Part shown: piece by piece, positions 21,901 to 33,937 of the stretch | Layout: each line of letters opens with the position of its first letter | Position numbering within the stretch: the stretch's first letter is position 1 | Origin: Oenanthe sinensis | Lineage: Eukaryota > Streptophyta > Magnoliopsida > Apiales > Apiaceae | Length of the DNA: 64,000 nt | Assembly: GCA_028671895.1 (NCBI GenBank) | Contig: CM053796.1 | Location: 32,300,860-32,364,859, forward strand | Direction of reading: 5' to 3' | Translations under genes and position numbers: made by a program | Notes under the pieces: model-generated | The model's input: only the letters and a program-made list of their open reading frames with translations | The model's database searches: none | Told to the model about the DNA's origin: nothing

Positions 21901-24900
21901 TTAACCACAGACCTTTCACCTAAGATGTTATGTACACGTCTCAGAGATTCTTTTTCTGTATAATAACAGGTGTTTACTCCGTTGGTTGAGAAATGTAAAA
22001 AATATGGAAGGGCAATGCGTATTGGGACAAACCATGGAAGCCTTTCAGATCGTATAATGAGTTACTATGGTGATTCTCCTAGGGGAATGGTAAGCAGATA
22101 CTTGTTAAGAGCTCTATCATTTTGTACTTGTGCTCGATTCAGTGACACCATACTCATCTACATCTAAAACAGGTTGAATCTGCCTTTGAGTTCGCGAGAA
22201 TTTGTAGGAAGCTGGACTTCCATAATTTTGTCTTCTCAATGAAAGCAAGCAACCCAGTTGTCATGGTCCAGGCTTATCGTTTACTTCTAGCTGAAATGTA
22301 TGTTCAGGGATGGGATTATCCATTACACTTGGGAGTTACTGAAGCTGGTGAGGGAGAAGATGGAAGGATGAAATCTGCAATTGGCATTGGAACACTTCTT
22401 CAGGTTGTTTTCTTAATATAAACTGTATACTAACTGGAATCAATGAGGCAGAAAACATATATTGGACGTTTAATGTAGCTCTGCTAAAAATAAATATAAA
22501 AAAAGTTGTGCAATTTAAATTATGTGGTTATAGACTGTGTGGCAATTGGAAATCATGATTTTGTAATTTTGCTTATTTGGCCAAATTCATGTACAGGATG
22601 GTCTCGGAGATACAATCAGGGTGTCCCTCACAGAGTCTCCAATGGAAGAAATAGACCCCTGCCGGAGGCTGGCTAATCTTGGCATGAGAGCAGCAAGTTT
22701 GCAGCAAGGCGTGGTAACAATACAATCTTTTCTTGGAAATTTTTGATCAAGAAATCTAAACTGGGAACCTCTTCAAAGTCATTTATTATATAGTGTTTTA
22801 ATTTGGTAATTGCTTGATTAGGCACCATTTGAAGAAAAGCACAGACATTATTTTGATTTTCAACGGAGAACTGGTCAACTTCCAGTGCAACAAGAGGTCA
22901 GAGTAAAAATGTGAAATTATTTTATTAACTTGTGGCAGCAATAGGCTTTGTAATTTTAAATTTTCGTATTTGATTTTCATTGCAGGGTGAGGAGGTAGAT
23001 TATAGAGGTGCCCTCCACCGAGATGGCTCTGTTCTCATGTCTGTCTCCTTGGACCAGTTAAAGGTGCATTACTAATTGAGAATATTTTGTTAACTACATC
23101 CACACTGGATCTTGCTTCTTTTACTTTTTGTTTGACGTCTTTTTAAATTCTTCTCTCTGAGATTTCTTAAAAAATTTCTCGTTGTCCAGACACCTGAACT
23201 CCTCTACAGATCGCTAGCCACAAAACTCGTAGTTGGCATGCCATTCAAGGTTTGCTTTCTAAGTTTAATTGCAAAATCTTACACGATAAGCTTTTTGCTT
23301 CTGCAGCATGTGTGACTACTTATTATTAATAACATTGATACTGATTCAGGACCTAGCAACTGTGGACTCAATCTTATTGAGGGAGCTTCCACCACTAGAT
23401 GATAATGATTCTGTAAGGACTCCACCTAAATAATTAATAATTTATTTTCATTGAAGGTTTTTGATTATAAACATAACAAATGTACAAATAGTGCATTGTT
23501 GTAAATCGTAGTATTACATTCTGTTTAAATAAATTGAAGTGTAAACTGACTTGATATTATTCCTTGTGCTGTTCTCAGCGCCTAGCTCTCAAAAGGTTAA
23601 TAGATGTAAGCATGGGAGTGATTACTCCTCTGTCAGAGCAACTCATAAAGCCCTTGCCTAATGCCATTGTCTTGGCAACTCTTAAGGACCTATCAAGTGG
23701 TACCCACAAGCTTTTGCCCAAAGGTCTGCCTTCTATTTAATCTCTCTGAGCTCCCAGAATTGGATTTAATGATTGAATGGTAATCAATAATACTTCATCA
23801 AAACATTGTCTTTAGGCACCCGCATAGTTGTGTCGGTACGTGGTGATGAGCCAAACGAAGAGCTGGAATTCCTAAAGGACATTAATGCTACCATGCTGTT
23901 CCATGACCTACCAAATACAGAAGAAAAAGTTGGCAGAGTACAAGCAGCCAGGAGGTATGAATGTTCCTGACTTGATTTTAGATAGGAAGTGCATAGATCT
24001 CGCTTGAAGTATATATGAACATGCATGCATGCACATACTAATATAGATCGATTTATATGTTCATAGCCACACGAAGTTCAAGTTAGGTCAAATTTAAGAT
24101 CCCACTTATTTCGATAATATAAGTGGAAGAACTTTCTTAAGGCACATCCTACATTGGCTGAGGAGGCTATCTCACCTTGAATATCTAAAGTGAGAAACTT
24201 TAGCAGACTCGATATAGTATTTGAACTAGATTTATTATAATCCTAATCATTTTGAATTTTGGCTATCAAGGAGTAGAGGAATAATTAATCTGATCATAAA
24301 TTTAAGCTGACATGTGAAAAGTTGGAATTATATGATATAATGACCTATTTTTCTGTGTATGCATTGGATTTTTAACTGGCAACATTTGGCTTGTGCACCT
24401 TCAGACTTCAGTGCTCTGATTTTCTCAAGAGCTGATATATTTGTTGATAGACTTTATTATCCAATTGTTTGTCTTGTGATTTTTGTTTTCATATCTACAA
24501 CTTCATATTATTTGGTCTCTCAAACTGGAGGTCCTGACACTTTATTGTTTTAATTATGGCAGGCTATTTGAATATCTTTCAGAAAATTCTTTGAACTTCC
24601 CTGTGATTCATCACATACAATTTCCAAAAGGGACTCACCGGTAACAACAAAACCAAGACTAGTTCCTGAAGTGGTGAACAAGGTTTTATTGACTCTCTCT
24701 GCTTTTGCAGGGATGATTTAGTCATAGGTGCTGGCGCAAATGCTGGATCTCTTTTAGTAGATGGTCTTGGAGATGGCATCCTATTAGAAGCTCCAGATCA
24801 GGATTTTGATTTTCTTAGAAATACATCTTTCAATTTGCTACAAGGTTGCAGAATGCGTAACACAAAGACGGTAGGTATTAATTTGGAAGAAGAATAGCTT

Positions 24901-26672
24901 AAAATGATGCTAAGGATCATTTTCTTACTCCTTCGTTTTCACATGTACCCAGGAATATGTATCCTGCCCATCTTGCGGCAGGACTTTATTCGATCTACAA
25001 GAAATAAGTGCAGAAATAAGAGAGAAGACATCACATTTGCCTGGTGTTTCAGTAATGACCATCTTTGTCCCCAGCAATAAGACAATTATTATTAGCCAAC
25101 AATTTTTTTAAATCTATTTTTGGTCATTCATTTTTTTTCTATTTCTTGCTACAGATTGCAATTATGGGCTGCATTGTGAATGGACCAGGGGAGATGGCTG
25201 ATGCAGATTTTGGATATGTTGGTGGTGCTCCAGGAAAGATTGACCTTTATGTTGGAAAGGTAAAGGTTTAATGTCCCCTTAAACATTAAATATGATCATA
25301 TGAAATAGTTCAGTCTGCCTCTTTAAGTCGTAACATACCCCCCCCCCCCAACATGCATATATGTATTCCAATTACGTGGACAACTAGAAGCCAAAAGTAC
25401 CAGCTCTTTTATTAGGATGCTGAAACTCTTTACTGCTACAAAAGATCATCCGTATGTCTTTTGTTCATCTTACACCAATTAATAGTGATATTGCAATATT
25501 AGCTTTTCCTTGTTAAAATTATATTACGAGGAACTCAAGCCACCAATACCAAATTCCTTCAGACACAATTCTATAGTCCTTGTCTGCGCCTTCAGACTTT
25601 ACAATCATGATCAATCGAACTAATTTGTTCATCATTCCATCACTGCCCAGTAGTGTAATACTGTTTTTTATCTTTTTGTTAAAAATAAACATCCTCTTTT
25701 GGTAAACCATTAATTTATCATGTTAAACTAGATATTGAGTGATCCGTAAATTGGTAGATTTGGGGCGATGCTTACGTTTATACGATAGAGTTGTTTTGAT
25801 TGTTACATTGTATCAAAGTTTTTTTGTTTGGATGTGAATGGATGAATGTCAATAAGTCTCATTAAATCATTATTTGTACTTGTTTATTCTTGTCATAACT
25901 TTGAGGAACAGCTCACTCTTTTGTATTAATTGAAGTGCAGAGCTTCACTAAATTTACCTTTATACGTGAAAGCAAGCATAAAGCACATAGTGTAGCGTCC
26001 TTAAGAATTCTTAAAAAATGTGACATGATTATGAACCTGATGCTAAGAATCCTTGATAGAGGAACAATGTCATCCTCTGTCTTGTCTCCTTCCATCTTTC
26101 ATGAGATTACTACATAGAAAAGTGTTTTGATCTCGAGCTTTCTTTTCTGCTAGTGCCTGTTACCAAAATTTTCACTATGTTTTTCTGAAGGTATTAATGC
26201 TTGAGATTAGATTACATAAGTGATGGGATATAATGGAGATGTCCTATGCATGTCCAGTAGTTGTGCCGACTTTGCTTATAGGTTCTTTGATCTCTGGCAT
26301 TCATAAACGCTGGATATTGGAAATAACTTTTTCCCGTTCTTTTATTCAGATAAGAAGGGTGGATACTTTATCCATTTATGTCCCTTTTCTTCTTCTAAAT
26401 ATTCCCAGTTCCAAAGGATAGCCTGAAAGTGGGCAATGTATAACCATATTAGAATTAGATTGATCGTGCATATGATTCAGCAGTATATATATGATATATC
26501 ATCAAGATCCTATGATGGTGTTATATGAGTAAACATCTGTGATCTTAAATCTCTATTTCTTTTTCAGACGGTGGTAAAACGAGCAATTGCAATGGAGCAA
26601 GCAACTGATGCCTTGATACAGCTAATAAAGGATCATGGTCGCTGGGTCGACCCTGCTGCAGAAGAAGAGTAG
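18935..26672 (+). CDS. HDS: 4-hydroxy-3-methylbut-2-enyl diphosphate synthase, plastid (HDS/IspG/GcpE)
   Basis: Nineteen exons join to about 739 residues, the usual plant length: 18935-19136, 19782-19939, 20411-20517, 20605-20705, 20782-20858, 21970-22089, 22173-22403, 22597-22713, 22822-22896, 22986-23063, 23190-23249, 23350-23412, 23579-23723, 23816-23954, 24563-24640, 24711-24870, 24953-25051, 25155-25259 and 26568-26672. The enzyme reductively converts MEcPP to HMBPP in the plastid MEP isoprenoid pathway using a 4Fe-4S cluster. The N-terminus (about 70 residues, Ser/Lys/Arg-rich) fits a transit peptide. Then come the TIM-barrel part (TVMVGNVAIGSEHPIRIQTM), the plant-type middle insertion (exons 8-16), and the cluster domain with CPSCGRTLF (exon 17) and MGCIVNGPGEM (exon 18), carrying the expected cysteines and glutamate. 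All exon phases agree and no lesion is seen. Confidence 0.95.
19462..19550 (-). mobile_element. Solitary TRIM-type LTR with adjoining primer-binding site in HDS intron 1
   Basis: A 77-bp stretch (19474-19550) starts TGTTAAGTTACCAG and ends CTAACA. It closely resembles the 76-bp LTRs of the TRIM at 46073-46383. To its left, GTCTGATACCA is the reverse of the PBS-like TGGTATCAGAC that follows the LTR in the minus-strand reading. The rest of the element is absent. Confidence 0.6.
21622..21856. repeat. GC-rich repeat island with degenerate terminal inverted repeats in HDS intron 5
   Basis: The ends AGATGCACAGAAAGCCTA and (opposite strand) AGATGCCTGGGCTCAAAA resemble each other, and the interior repeats GGCCAGGC- and CCGGACCGG-like words unlike the AT-rich intron. 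No target duplication was found, so the element type is open. Confidence 0.35.
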
Positions 26673-28201
26673 GATACACGATGTTGAATATCATTTAAAA
26701 ATCATGAATAAAAAAGGCTGCCACATTGGTGATTCTTTACTACTGTTTGTATTACAAACCTTTTCTATAGATTAGAGAAACTGTGTTGAAGAAAGCTTAT
26801 ATCTCCTCTTATATAGTAGCAAAATATGATTGTTGAATACTATAACATATTTTTGATCCTCTCAACAATTAGTTGCATATACTTGTTGCCTTTGGGGCGG
26901 TTTTTACTCATGTTTGTATGATTATAAACCCTTTCTTCAAGTACAATTTAAAATGCACGAAAGAATAGTTCAGACCGTTATGTAATAGTGGGAGCAGTGC
27001 AATTTACAAAAATATACAAGTGATTACTGTGCTGTTTCATCCATAATTTTGCTCTGTATCTTCAATTTAGTATCATCTTCTTAGAACAGATACTTATAAT
27101 GTATCATCTTCTTGTTCTCTCCGATCCATTATCCCATTATTCTCAAAATATATTTGCAAAAATACAAAAGGTTTATCTTGATCCAGAAGAAGAAAAACAA
27201 AAACAATGACAAGATAACGTATATGTTGAGAAATCAAATATAAAATTTGTTTAAAAACAACGTCGATAGTCTTTCCCAACATGGTTAACATATCTTCCGT
27301 CTTTTACAGAGACTAGCTGACGTGGACGTTTTAGCCGTCATTTACCGGAGTTAGCTGACGTGGATGTTTTAGATAATGATTAAAAACCCAGTAAATATAT
27401 AAGATGAAATAAAGTATATCAAACATACTTTCCCTCGTGCATAGATATTAGGATAATAATGACCCTCTCTATTATAATTTGGAGAAAAATAGCCAAAACT
27501 ATTAGCATTTTTATTAATCAAAACCGCAACTTGATCTTAGATTTTCTAAAATCACAACTTTAAGTTACATTTTAACCGCATATTCTAGAATTGAAAATGC
27601 AAGTTTGACAAATAGCTGGGTTGAAAAAAGTTTATAGATGCGATTTCATATCAAGAGTTTTCTAGAGAGGAATGATATTTTAGGAATTTTATAACGATGA
27701 AAGGGACTTCCCTCTAAAGATCAAGGGGGTACTCTTCATGAAACAGATTATATGAAAAACAAAGCTACAAAAATAAATTTCGAGTTTGGTCAATTAATCA
27801 AATTAATAATGTCGGTTGTGATATTCCGAAAACTCAGAGGAAATAGACTCCGATTGAATTAGACTGATATACTGAATTGACTTGGAGTCGGAGTCGGAGT
27901 CGGAGTCAAGAGGAGGACAAAATAGTATACTTTAATCTGCCGCAAATGTCGCATTATATATCATCATAAAAATCAAAACTGTTGAAATAATTCAACACAG
28001 TAAGTTCATCATCGTGAAATCAATCAATAACAGTAGTGCGTATAAATCATCATTGTTTCCGATCAAAATCAACACAACAATAAAGAATTTAAACCAATAG
28101 CCGCTGTGAATGTTTTCTTTCATCTATATCTATATATCCTCTCATACCACCATTACATACATACACATCTATGTATGTATAATTGAGGAGGCAGGCTGTG
28201 T
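26673..28201. other. Intergenic stretch between HDS and the arabinogalactan-like gene
   Basis: HDS 3' untranslated region and AT-rich DNA. Two direct copies of AGCTGACGTGGAYGTTTTAG lie at 27312-27371. A short GGAGTC tandem run lies near 27883-27907. No gene recognised. Confidence 0.5.
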
Positions 28202-28654
28202 TTAGATCATTTCAACTCTTGAACCGTAACCGAATTGAGATCTTCGAATATTATTCTGACGTTTCTTATACAACACTCCACCGACGATCACTACACACGC
28301 GCCGGCGATCACTCCCAGCGCCACTCCTGCTTTCTGTCCTCCGCTCATTCCACTCGACGACGTCGTTTTCGTATTCGAATCGGCGGCGCTCTCGTTCTCG
28401 CGTCCTACGCCGCTGTCGGCGTCGGGAGATGGCGCCGGAGATGTGGAATTGGACGGCGATGGCGCCAGGGGAGAGTGAGGGAGAGGAGAGGGAGAAGGTG
28501 AGGGAGATTGCGGTGAGGGAGATGGTGGAGAAGAGAAGTGGTGAGGTTCCGGGGAGGGAGAGGGAGAATCAGAGGCGGAGAGAGATGAGTTGAGGAAGAG
28601 GAGAGAGATGAGGAGAGGGAGTGACAAGTTGCGGAGAGATGCCTGTATCGCCAT
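28202..28654 (-). CDS. Hydroxyproline-rich / arabinogalactan-like single-pass membrane protein
   Basis: A single exon codes for 150 residues. Residues 1-26 form a signal peptide (hydrophobic LPLLISLLFLNSSLSA). Residues about 27-80 are Ser-Pro repeats (PSPSPSPLPHSP, SPAPSPD), the substrate for prolyl hydroxylation and arabinogalactan O-glycosylation. A Ser/Asn/Thr-rich spacer follows. Residues about 110-130 are a membrane helix (AGVALGVIAGACVVIVGG) followed by the basic stop-transfer YKKRQNNIRR and a short tail ending RVEMI. The layout means an extracellular glycomodule anchored in the plasma membrane with a small cytosolic tail. Family naming is uncertain (proline-rich/AGP-like); no catalytic domain is present. 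A (GA)n run at 28682-28715 sits just upstream of the ATG, in the likely 5' leader. Confidence 0.82.
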   Translation of the reverse strand: MAIQASLRNLSLPLLISLLFLNSSLSASDSPSPSPEPHHFSSPPSPSPQSPSPSPSPLPHSPLAPSPSNSTSPAPSPDADSGVGRENESAADSNTKTTSSSGMSGGQKAGVALGVIAGACVVIVGGVLYKKRQNNIRRSQFGYGSRVEMI

Positions 28655-28677
28655 TGCGGGAGAGAGATCCGGATATG

Positions 28678-28681
<4 letters not shown>

Positions 28682-28715
<34 letters not shown>
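28682..28715. repeat. (GA)n microsatellite in the 5' leader of the arabinogalactan-like gene
   Basis: Seventeen or so GA units on the plus strand, hence CT units on the sense strand, 28 bases upstream of the start codon at 28654. CT-rich leaders are common in plants. Confidence 0.88.
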
Positions 28716-28718
<3 letters not shown>

Positions 28719-28932
28719 GTTTAAAAGAGGCTAGGCGAAGCTGTTGAAAAGGGAAGGTAGATCTGGGATACTAGTGTTTCTTAGACACTATACTCCACTA
28801 CTACTAGGTCTACTACACACTGCTGTACTGTACAAAAGAGAATGTAGGGGCAGTAAAATGTGGGTTATCATGAGATATGTGTGTTTTAACTTCACCACAA
28901 TTTGGAATGACTCCTCAGTCCCAGACCAGTAA

Positions 28933-29675
28933 GTAATCACAGATATTTTACTTGTATTTATATACATACAAGGGATGTAGAGAAAAAATTTTAGATAGAA
29001 AATTTAGAGACCATCATCTATACCGTTCATTATATAATTATCAAAATTGTAATAGTTTCCAAATATATGTAAATAAATGTCAAACAACCGAAAAGGAAAC
29101 TAATATTCTAATTTAATAGTCTAATTTAATATGAATCATCAGATCAATTAAAAATCAACGGTTGATAAAAGTACCTTAGTTTCCTCCAAAATATTAGTTT
29201 TCTTTTGAGTATTCCCCTATATATATATATATATATTAATTTAATTCTATATCCGTTCTAAATATCTGAATTCATATTCAAAATAAATTGAATATTATCC
29301 GTATTCGGAATAAATCAGATATTATCTGTATCTGAATTTAAATATATATTTTATTAGGTTCAATTTATAAATATATGTATTTATTTTTAAAATTATATAT
29401 TTTTATAGGATATATATAATTATTATATATATATTTCATTAATTCAGAATTTTAAAAATAAATAAATTATATTTAAAATGATTATTTATTTTTTTTTTAA
29501 ATGTAAAATAGGATTCAGATATATTATTTTCAGATATTTTTGGAATCGGATTCGGATATGTATATCTGAATCCGAAATATCCGTTTGACAGTCCTAATTC
29601 TGATAAGCGTCAATTTGTGATTTTTTATAATGAATAAAAAATTAATATTGTCAAAAAAAATTAATATTGTGTTTG
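28933..29675. repeat. AT-rich gap with a GGATTCGGATAT-rich, probably hAT-like remnant (29230-29600)
   Basis: 28933-29230 shows nothing clear. From about 29230 phrases such as ATATCCG and ATTCGGATAT recur. The right edge near 29601, read on the other strand, begins TAGGACTGTCAAACGGATAT, resembling the TAGGGCTG termini of the next elements. The left edge is not defined. A (TA)n run lies at 29219-29234. Confidence 0.4.
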
Positions 29676-29683
29676 GTTTGGAT

Positions 29684-30720
29684 TAGACCTAGCAATTCGG
29701 GTAAACAGTTCGGATTCGGATCGGACAAATTTCGGATCAGATGGATTTTCGGTTATAGTATATTTATATCCGGTTTGGATCGAATCGAATTTAATCCGAT
29801 TCAAATCCAATTTCGGTTTACAGAAATTGAGTCGGTTTCAGTTCGTTTCTGTTCGGATCGGTACGATTTCGGTTTAGGTCAAAATCGGAATAAAGTTCGG
29901 ATAAAAAACGGATTAAATTCGGTTCGGATCTTTTTTGGATTCATGATTTAAAACTAGATTTTTTTGGGATTTAAAAGTTCAATTCGATTAATTTTAAATA
30001 AATTCAAATTATCATCGAATTTAAATAAATATCATTAAACAAATTTGTCAAATAATAGTTAAAATTTGATAAAATAATATTGAATAAAGTAATTATATCA
30101 ATTAAGTAATATATTTCTCTTAGTTCAGACTTTGGTTAATATAATAAAAAATCACTAAATACTCGTAATATAATAATTTTATAAAAAAATCTTGAGTGCC
30201 AAATGTTAATATAAATAAATTTTGTATGTACATATGTAATATAGAATATTTATTTGTTTTTAGAATATGAATTTATATTTACTTTTATTTACTTTCCAGC
30301 AAATTCAAAATAAATATTATTCTTAATTTTGTAATATTTTATTTTAAGAATACATGTATTATACGTATGAATTATGTATAATGTATTTCTGAATGTAACG
30401 AATCATAAGATTGCATGTATGAAATATATGTATGCTCTATAATTTAGTTTGAACCATATTCAGTTTGTATAATTTTTTATTATGATTTGATCGATTCGGT
30501 TCATTATCGGGTCTGTTATTTTAGATTATTTTCGGTTAAAATTCTGGTTCCGGATTATTTTTGGATGGGATTGAATCGATATCATTATCGGATTCGATTC
30601 TTTTGAACCGATATCGGTTCAGATCGGATTGTTTCGGATTCGATTACATTTGCGAATACAAAATCGGATCCCGGTTCCTCTAACAGGTTCTTCGGATCCA
30701 GACTCATTTTGTCGGGTCTA
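29684..30720. mobile_element. hAT-like non-autonomous element with TTCGG-rich ends
   Basis: The ends read inward are TAGACCTAGCAATTCGGGT and TAGACCCGACAAAATGAGT. Flanking octamers GTTTGGAT (29676-29683) and ATTAGGAT (30721-30728) agree at 6 of 8 positions, acceptable for an old 8-bp duplication. Both subterminal regions are packed with GGTTCGGATCGG-like words; the 800-bp centre is AT-rich and non-coding. Confidence 0.58.
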
Positions 30721-30954
30721 ATTAGGATAAATGAAATAAGAATTAATGAAATTTAAACTACAATATGAGAATAAATGTTCAAAAATTTCATTATTACTAC
30801 CATTCCATTTCTACTAATATAAACTACAATTCAAACTTCTAATTTGAGAAGTAATGCTCCATCCCTTTTCATACCTATTTTATTTACATTTCTTATCATA
30901 CTCACTTTTTTTCAAATATTACTTTCAATCTCCATTATTTTTCTAATTATTTTT

Positions 30955-31110
30955 CAAAGAATCGGACCGAATCGATGTTTATTTTAGTCTATTTGGTCCG
31001 GACTGAAAAAACTAAATTTTTAAAAAATTAGGACCGAACCGGATCGAAATTACACTATTCGCTTCAGTTTTTCGGTTGCGGTTCAGTTTTCCTCAACCCT
31101 AACAACATAT
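30955..31110. repeat. Remnant of a related GGACCGAACCGG-rich element
   Basis: Holds AATCGGACCGAATCG and GGACCGAACCGGATCG words and a right edge that on the other strand starts TTAGGGTTGAGGAAAACTG, like the neighbouring elements. The left edge is unclear. Confidence 0.35.
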
Positions 31111-31326
31111 ATAAAAAATTACTTAAAAACGTGGTTAAAATACATAACTCTGAATTCATATAAAATATAGTTTTAGTTCTATCAGCTAAAAAAAAAATCA
31201 CGGATAAATGGATACATCAATCATTTGTCAATATCTGACTCTAATTTAATTAACACAAGTTTTTCAATACGAGTATAATTTATAAATTTGTAATTTGCAG
31301 AGTTAAATTTTTTTTATGCGTGAAAC

Positions 31327-31761
31327 TAGGGGAGAGTGCAGGTTGGTTCAGTTCAGTTTTTAGGTAAAATCGGAAATGAAATCGCATACCCTCGGTTTTA
31401 AAAATTAAAAACCGCAACCGAATCATCGATTTCGATTTTAAAAAGCCCAGTTCAATTTTTTCGGTTCAGTTATAAAACCGAATTAAATAATAATAATTAA
31501 AAATGCAATTTAAATTCAATTGCAAAATATTATGCAGCAATTGACCCTCCTGCTAGTTTTTGGGTATCAGCGAATTATGTTTTTGATTAAAAGTTATTTC
31601 TTTTTCTCTGAACATGATTTACATCATGTTATTTCTTCCGTCAGTTGCCTTTGCAATGTATTTACATACTTAATTTTACTACAACAGAGAACAATTTAGT
31701 ACTACTGATATTTTAAATAACCTCATCTTGTGGTTACATGCATCATATTAGGTCTAAAATT

Positions 31762-31809
<48 letters not shown>

Positions 31810-32045
31810 TTTACTTACATATATATTAATTTAAACATTATATATAAATTATATACAATAAATTTAATAATCTTAATAATCGGTTCAATTTTTTTTGGTT
31901 CAGTTTAAACCTATAATCGAAACCAATCAAACGGTTGAATTTTTAGTTTTTCAATTCGGTTTCGATTTTATACGGATCGGTTTTGATCGATTTTTACCAG
32001 TTTCGGTTCAATTTTGATTTTATTTCGATTTTTTTCTCAGCCCTA
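31327..32045. mobile_element. hAT-like non-autonomous element with TAGGG termini
   Basis: Starts TAGGGGAGAGTGCAGGTTGG and, on the opposite strand from the right end, TAGGGCTGAGAAAAAAATCG. It is flanked by CGTGAAAC (31319-31326) and CGTCAAAC (32046-32053), 7 of 8 identical. Subterminal GGTTCAGTT / TCGGTTTCG words recur; the centre carries a (TA)n run of about 40 bp (31767-31804). Non-coding. Confidence 0.68.
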
Positions 32046-32700
32046 CGTCAAACGATGACATCTATGTTAGTGGGATGGAAAGGGCAACTCCACAACAGTG
32101 GCCTATTTCAATTCCCACGTGGCCAGGCTAGGCCAGCTTGATGATCTGGTTAGCTAAACTACATTTGTCTCGCATGAGTCATGTTGAAAACGTATTCAAG
32201 CCCAAATTTGTTCAAATAACACAATAACTTAACCGCAACTTAGCCTTGTCACTCAAACAACCCCATGTTTCTTACTCTAATATTCTCTAGGTTCCCAATT
32301 TTGAAACTGTTTTAAGTCAATTTAAAACATTTTGGCCGATATTTAAAAATTATTTTTATAATTTTAAATAGAAGAAAATTTTAAAAAAATTTGAAAATCG
32401 CATCTTGAAATAAATTATAAATACTTTTTAATAATATGACTCCATATATTTTTCTTTTAAATTTTTTCTACGAATGATCGAACCCGAAAATACTGCATTC
32501 GTTTCTTTCCTTTTGAGATAGAAGGAACATATGACATATCCAATCTTATGTTATTTCGTGCAATTATATATACTAACAACTTAGCTACTTTCATTTTGGT
32601 GACACTACAGGTTTTTATTACTTTGCTTTATCATGAGGACCACGAAACAACTGAAATGATATCAAAGAATAACTTGTCTACCTGCATTATCATTCATCAG

Positions 32701-33932
32701 TGTTAGGCACGAATTTTGACATGAGGCAGGCGCGCCGTTCTCCACCATCGTTAAACCTTCAGTTCTGTGGGACACGCCCTCATGTTAGGGCTAGGTCAAG
32801 TAAGGAGAAACGACTTGGCTCCTCCAAGACACGCCCGAATGATAGGACGCGTCCTGATAAGAAATTACGGGGAGGCCTGCATGCGAAACGATTCGTTTCC
32901 TTTAAGAGATGGTCGAAGATGCAGATACTTTAAAGAAAAAGGACTTAAAAGACGGGGTCTGCGTAGGACGCTCCTTGACGAAGATCTGCGATAGGATTTG
33001 AATTCTTTCAAACATTTCTAATGATTTCAAGACTTGGGGGTAGTTGTTAGGCACAAATTTTGACATGAGGCAAGCGCGCCGTTCTCCGCCGTCAACCGTG
33101 GGCGCGCCCACTTTGGGAGGAAATATGGCCAGAGTTGTTGCAGTCACTGTTCTCACTCCATGGACCACTGGATTCTGTGTATTTCTTCATAGTTGAAGGT
33201 GCGCCGTGCTCGGGGCTAAAGAAGGGCGCGTCCTGCGTAAAGTATGAAATTGATTTACTGCTTCTGTTGGCTGCTCATTGATAAATAATATACTTGTATG
33301 TGCTTATTGAAGATCATAGCTCCACATTTATCGGATTACCATCGTAGGGGAGTTATGAATTATTATTTGGCCTTATCTTGGAAGATCTTTTCCCTGTACT
33401 GAGACGATGTGCCCTCGTCTGGGGGCTTATGACGTGATCTACGATTTATGGTGGATCTAGTGTTGGCCTCCAGTCAATGTATCCTTGGAAATAGCTGTAG
33501 TGCAGCGGCTAGAGCCCACGGTATCCGGTCAATGTCGGATCAATGAAGTCATTGGACCTTATATTGGGTTTTGATCTATCCGAACAAGCTCGAATATAGA
33601 GTCCTCTACCAGGAAGGTTCCACTTGTCTTTTTTGTATTCGATTTGAAGAAAGAAACTCTGGTTTCCTAACAGGCCTCTACTTTGCCAAGAACTATGTGG
33701 GTTTGATCCTCTATTTTTCCTATAAATAGAAGTACGTAGGCACATTGTTGGGTGTCGGAATTATTAGAGCTCACAGCCGTCAGAGAAGAAAAGCTCTAGT
33801 TATTCTAAAACCTAGCAATCTCAGCCCCCAATCTCATAAAAATCACCACGCTCCGGCGATATTCAACCCCGCTAGATCTTTTTCCGGTAAAAAACCTCAA
33901 TTTTTGTTGATTACCATATTTCTCCATCAACA
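32701..33932 (+). mobile_element. Internally deleted LTR retrotransposon: 5' LTR stub, polypurine tract and full 3' LTR
   Basis: A perfect 5-bp duplication ATCAG flanks the whole unit (32696-32700 and 33933-33937). The left end starts TGTTAGGCACGAATTTTGAC. The same sequence recurs at 33045 (TGTTAGGCACAAATTTTGAC, about 48 bp shared), right after a purine-rich ACTTGGGGGTAGT that looks like a polypurine tract. The second copy runs to ...CATCAACA at 33932 (888 bp) and contains a TATA-like CCTATAAATAG near 33719 and a TACGTAGGCA phrase shared with the gypsy LTR at 36141. The best reading is a gypsy-type element that lost most of its 5' LTR and all its genes. Confidence 0.68.
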
Positions 33933-33937
33933 ATCAG

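Noticed and set aside
25329..25341. Run of about 11 C in HDS intron 18 as a functional motif
   Set aside because: Homopolymer in an intron with no partner structure; may be a simple repeat or an assembly artefact.
28183..28593. Plus-strand open frame of 136 codons
   Set aside because: It is the antisense of the arabinogalactan-like gene; the Arg/Ser-rich translation is what Ser-Pro repeats give on the other strand.
31767..31804. Long (TA)n run as an origin or matrix-attachment site
   Set aside because: A simple dinucleotide repeat inside a hAT-like element; nothing in the sequence supports a specific role.
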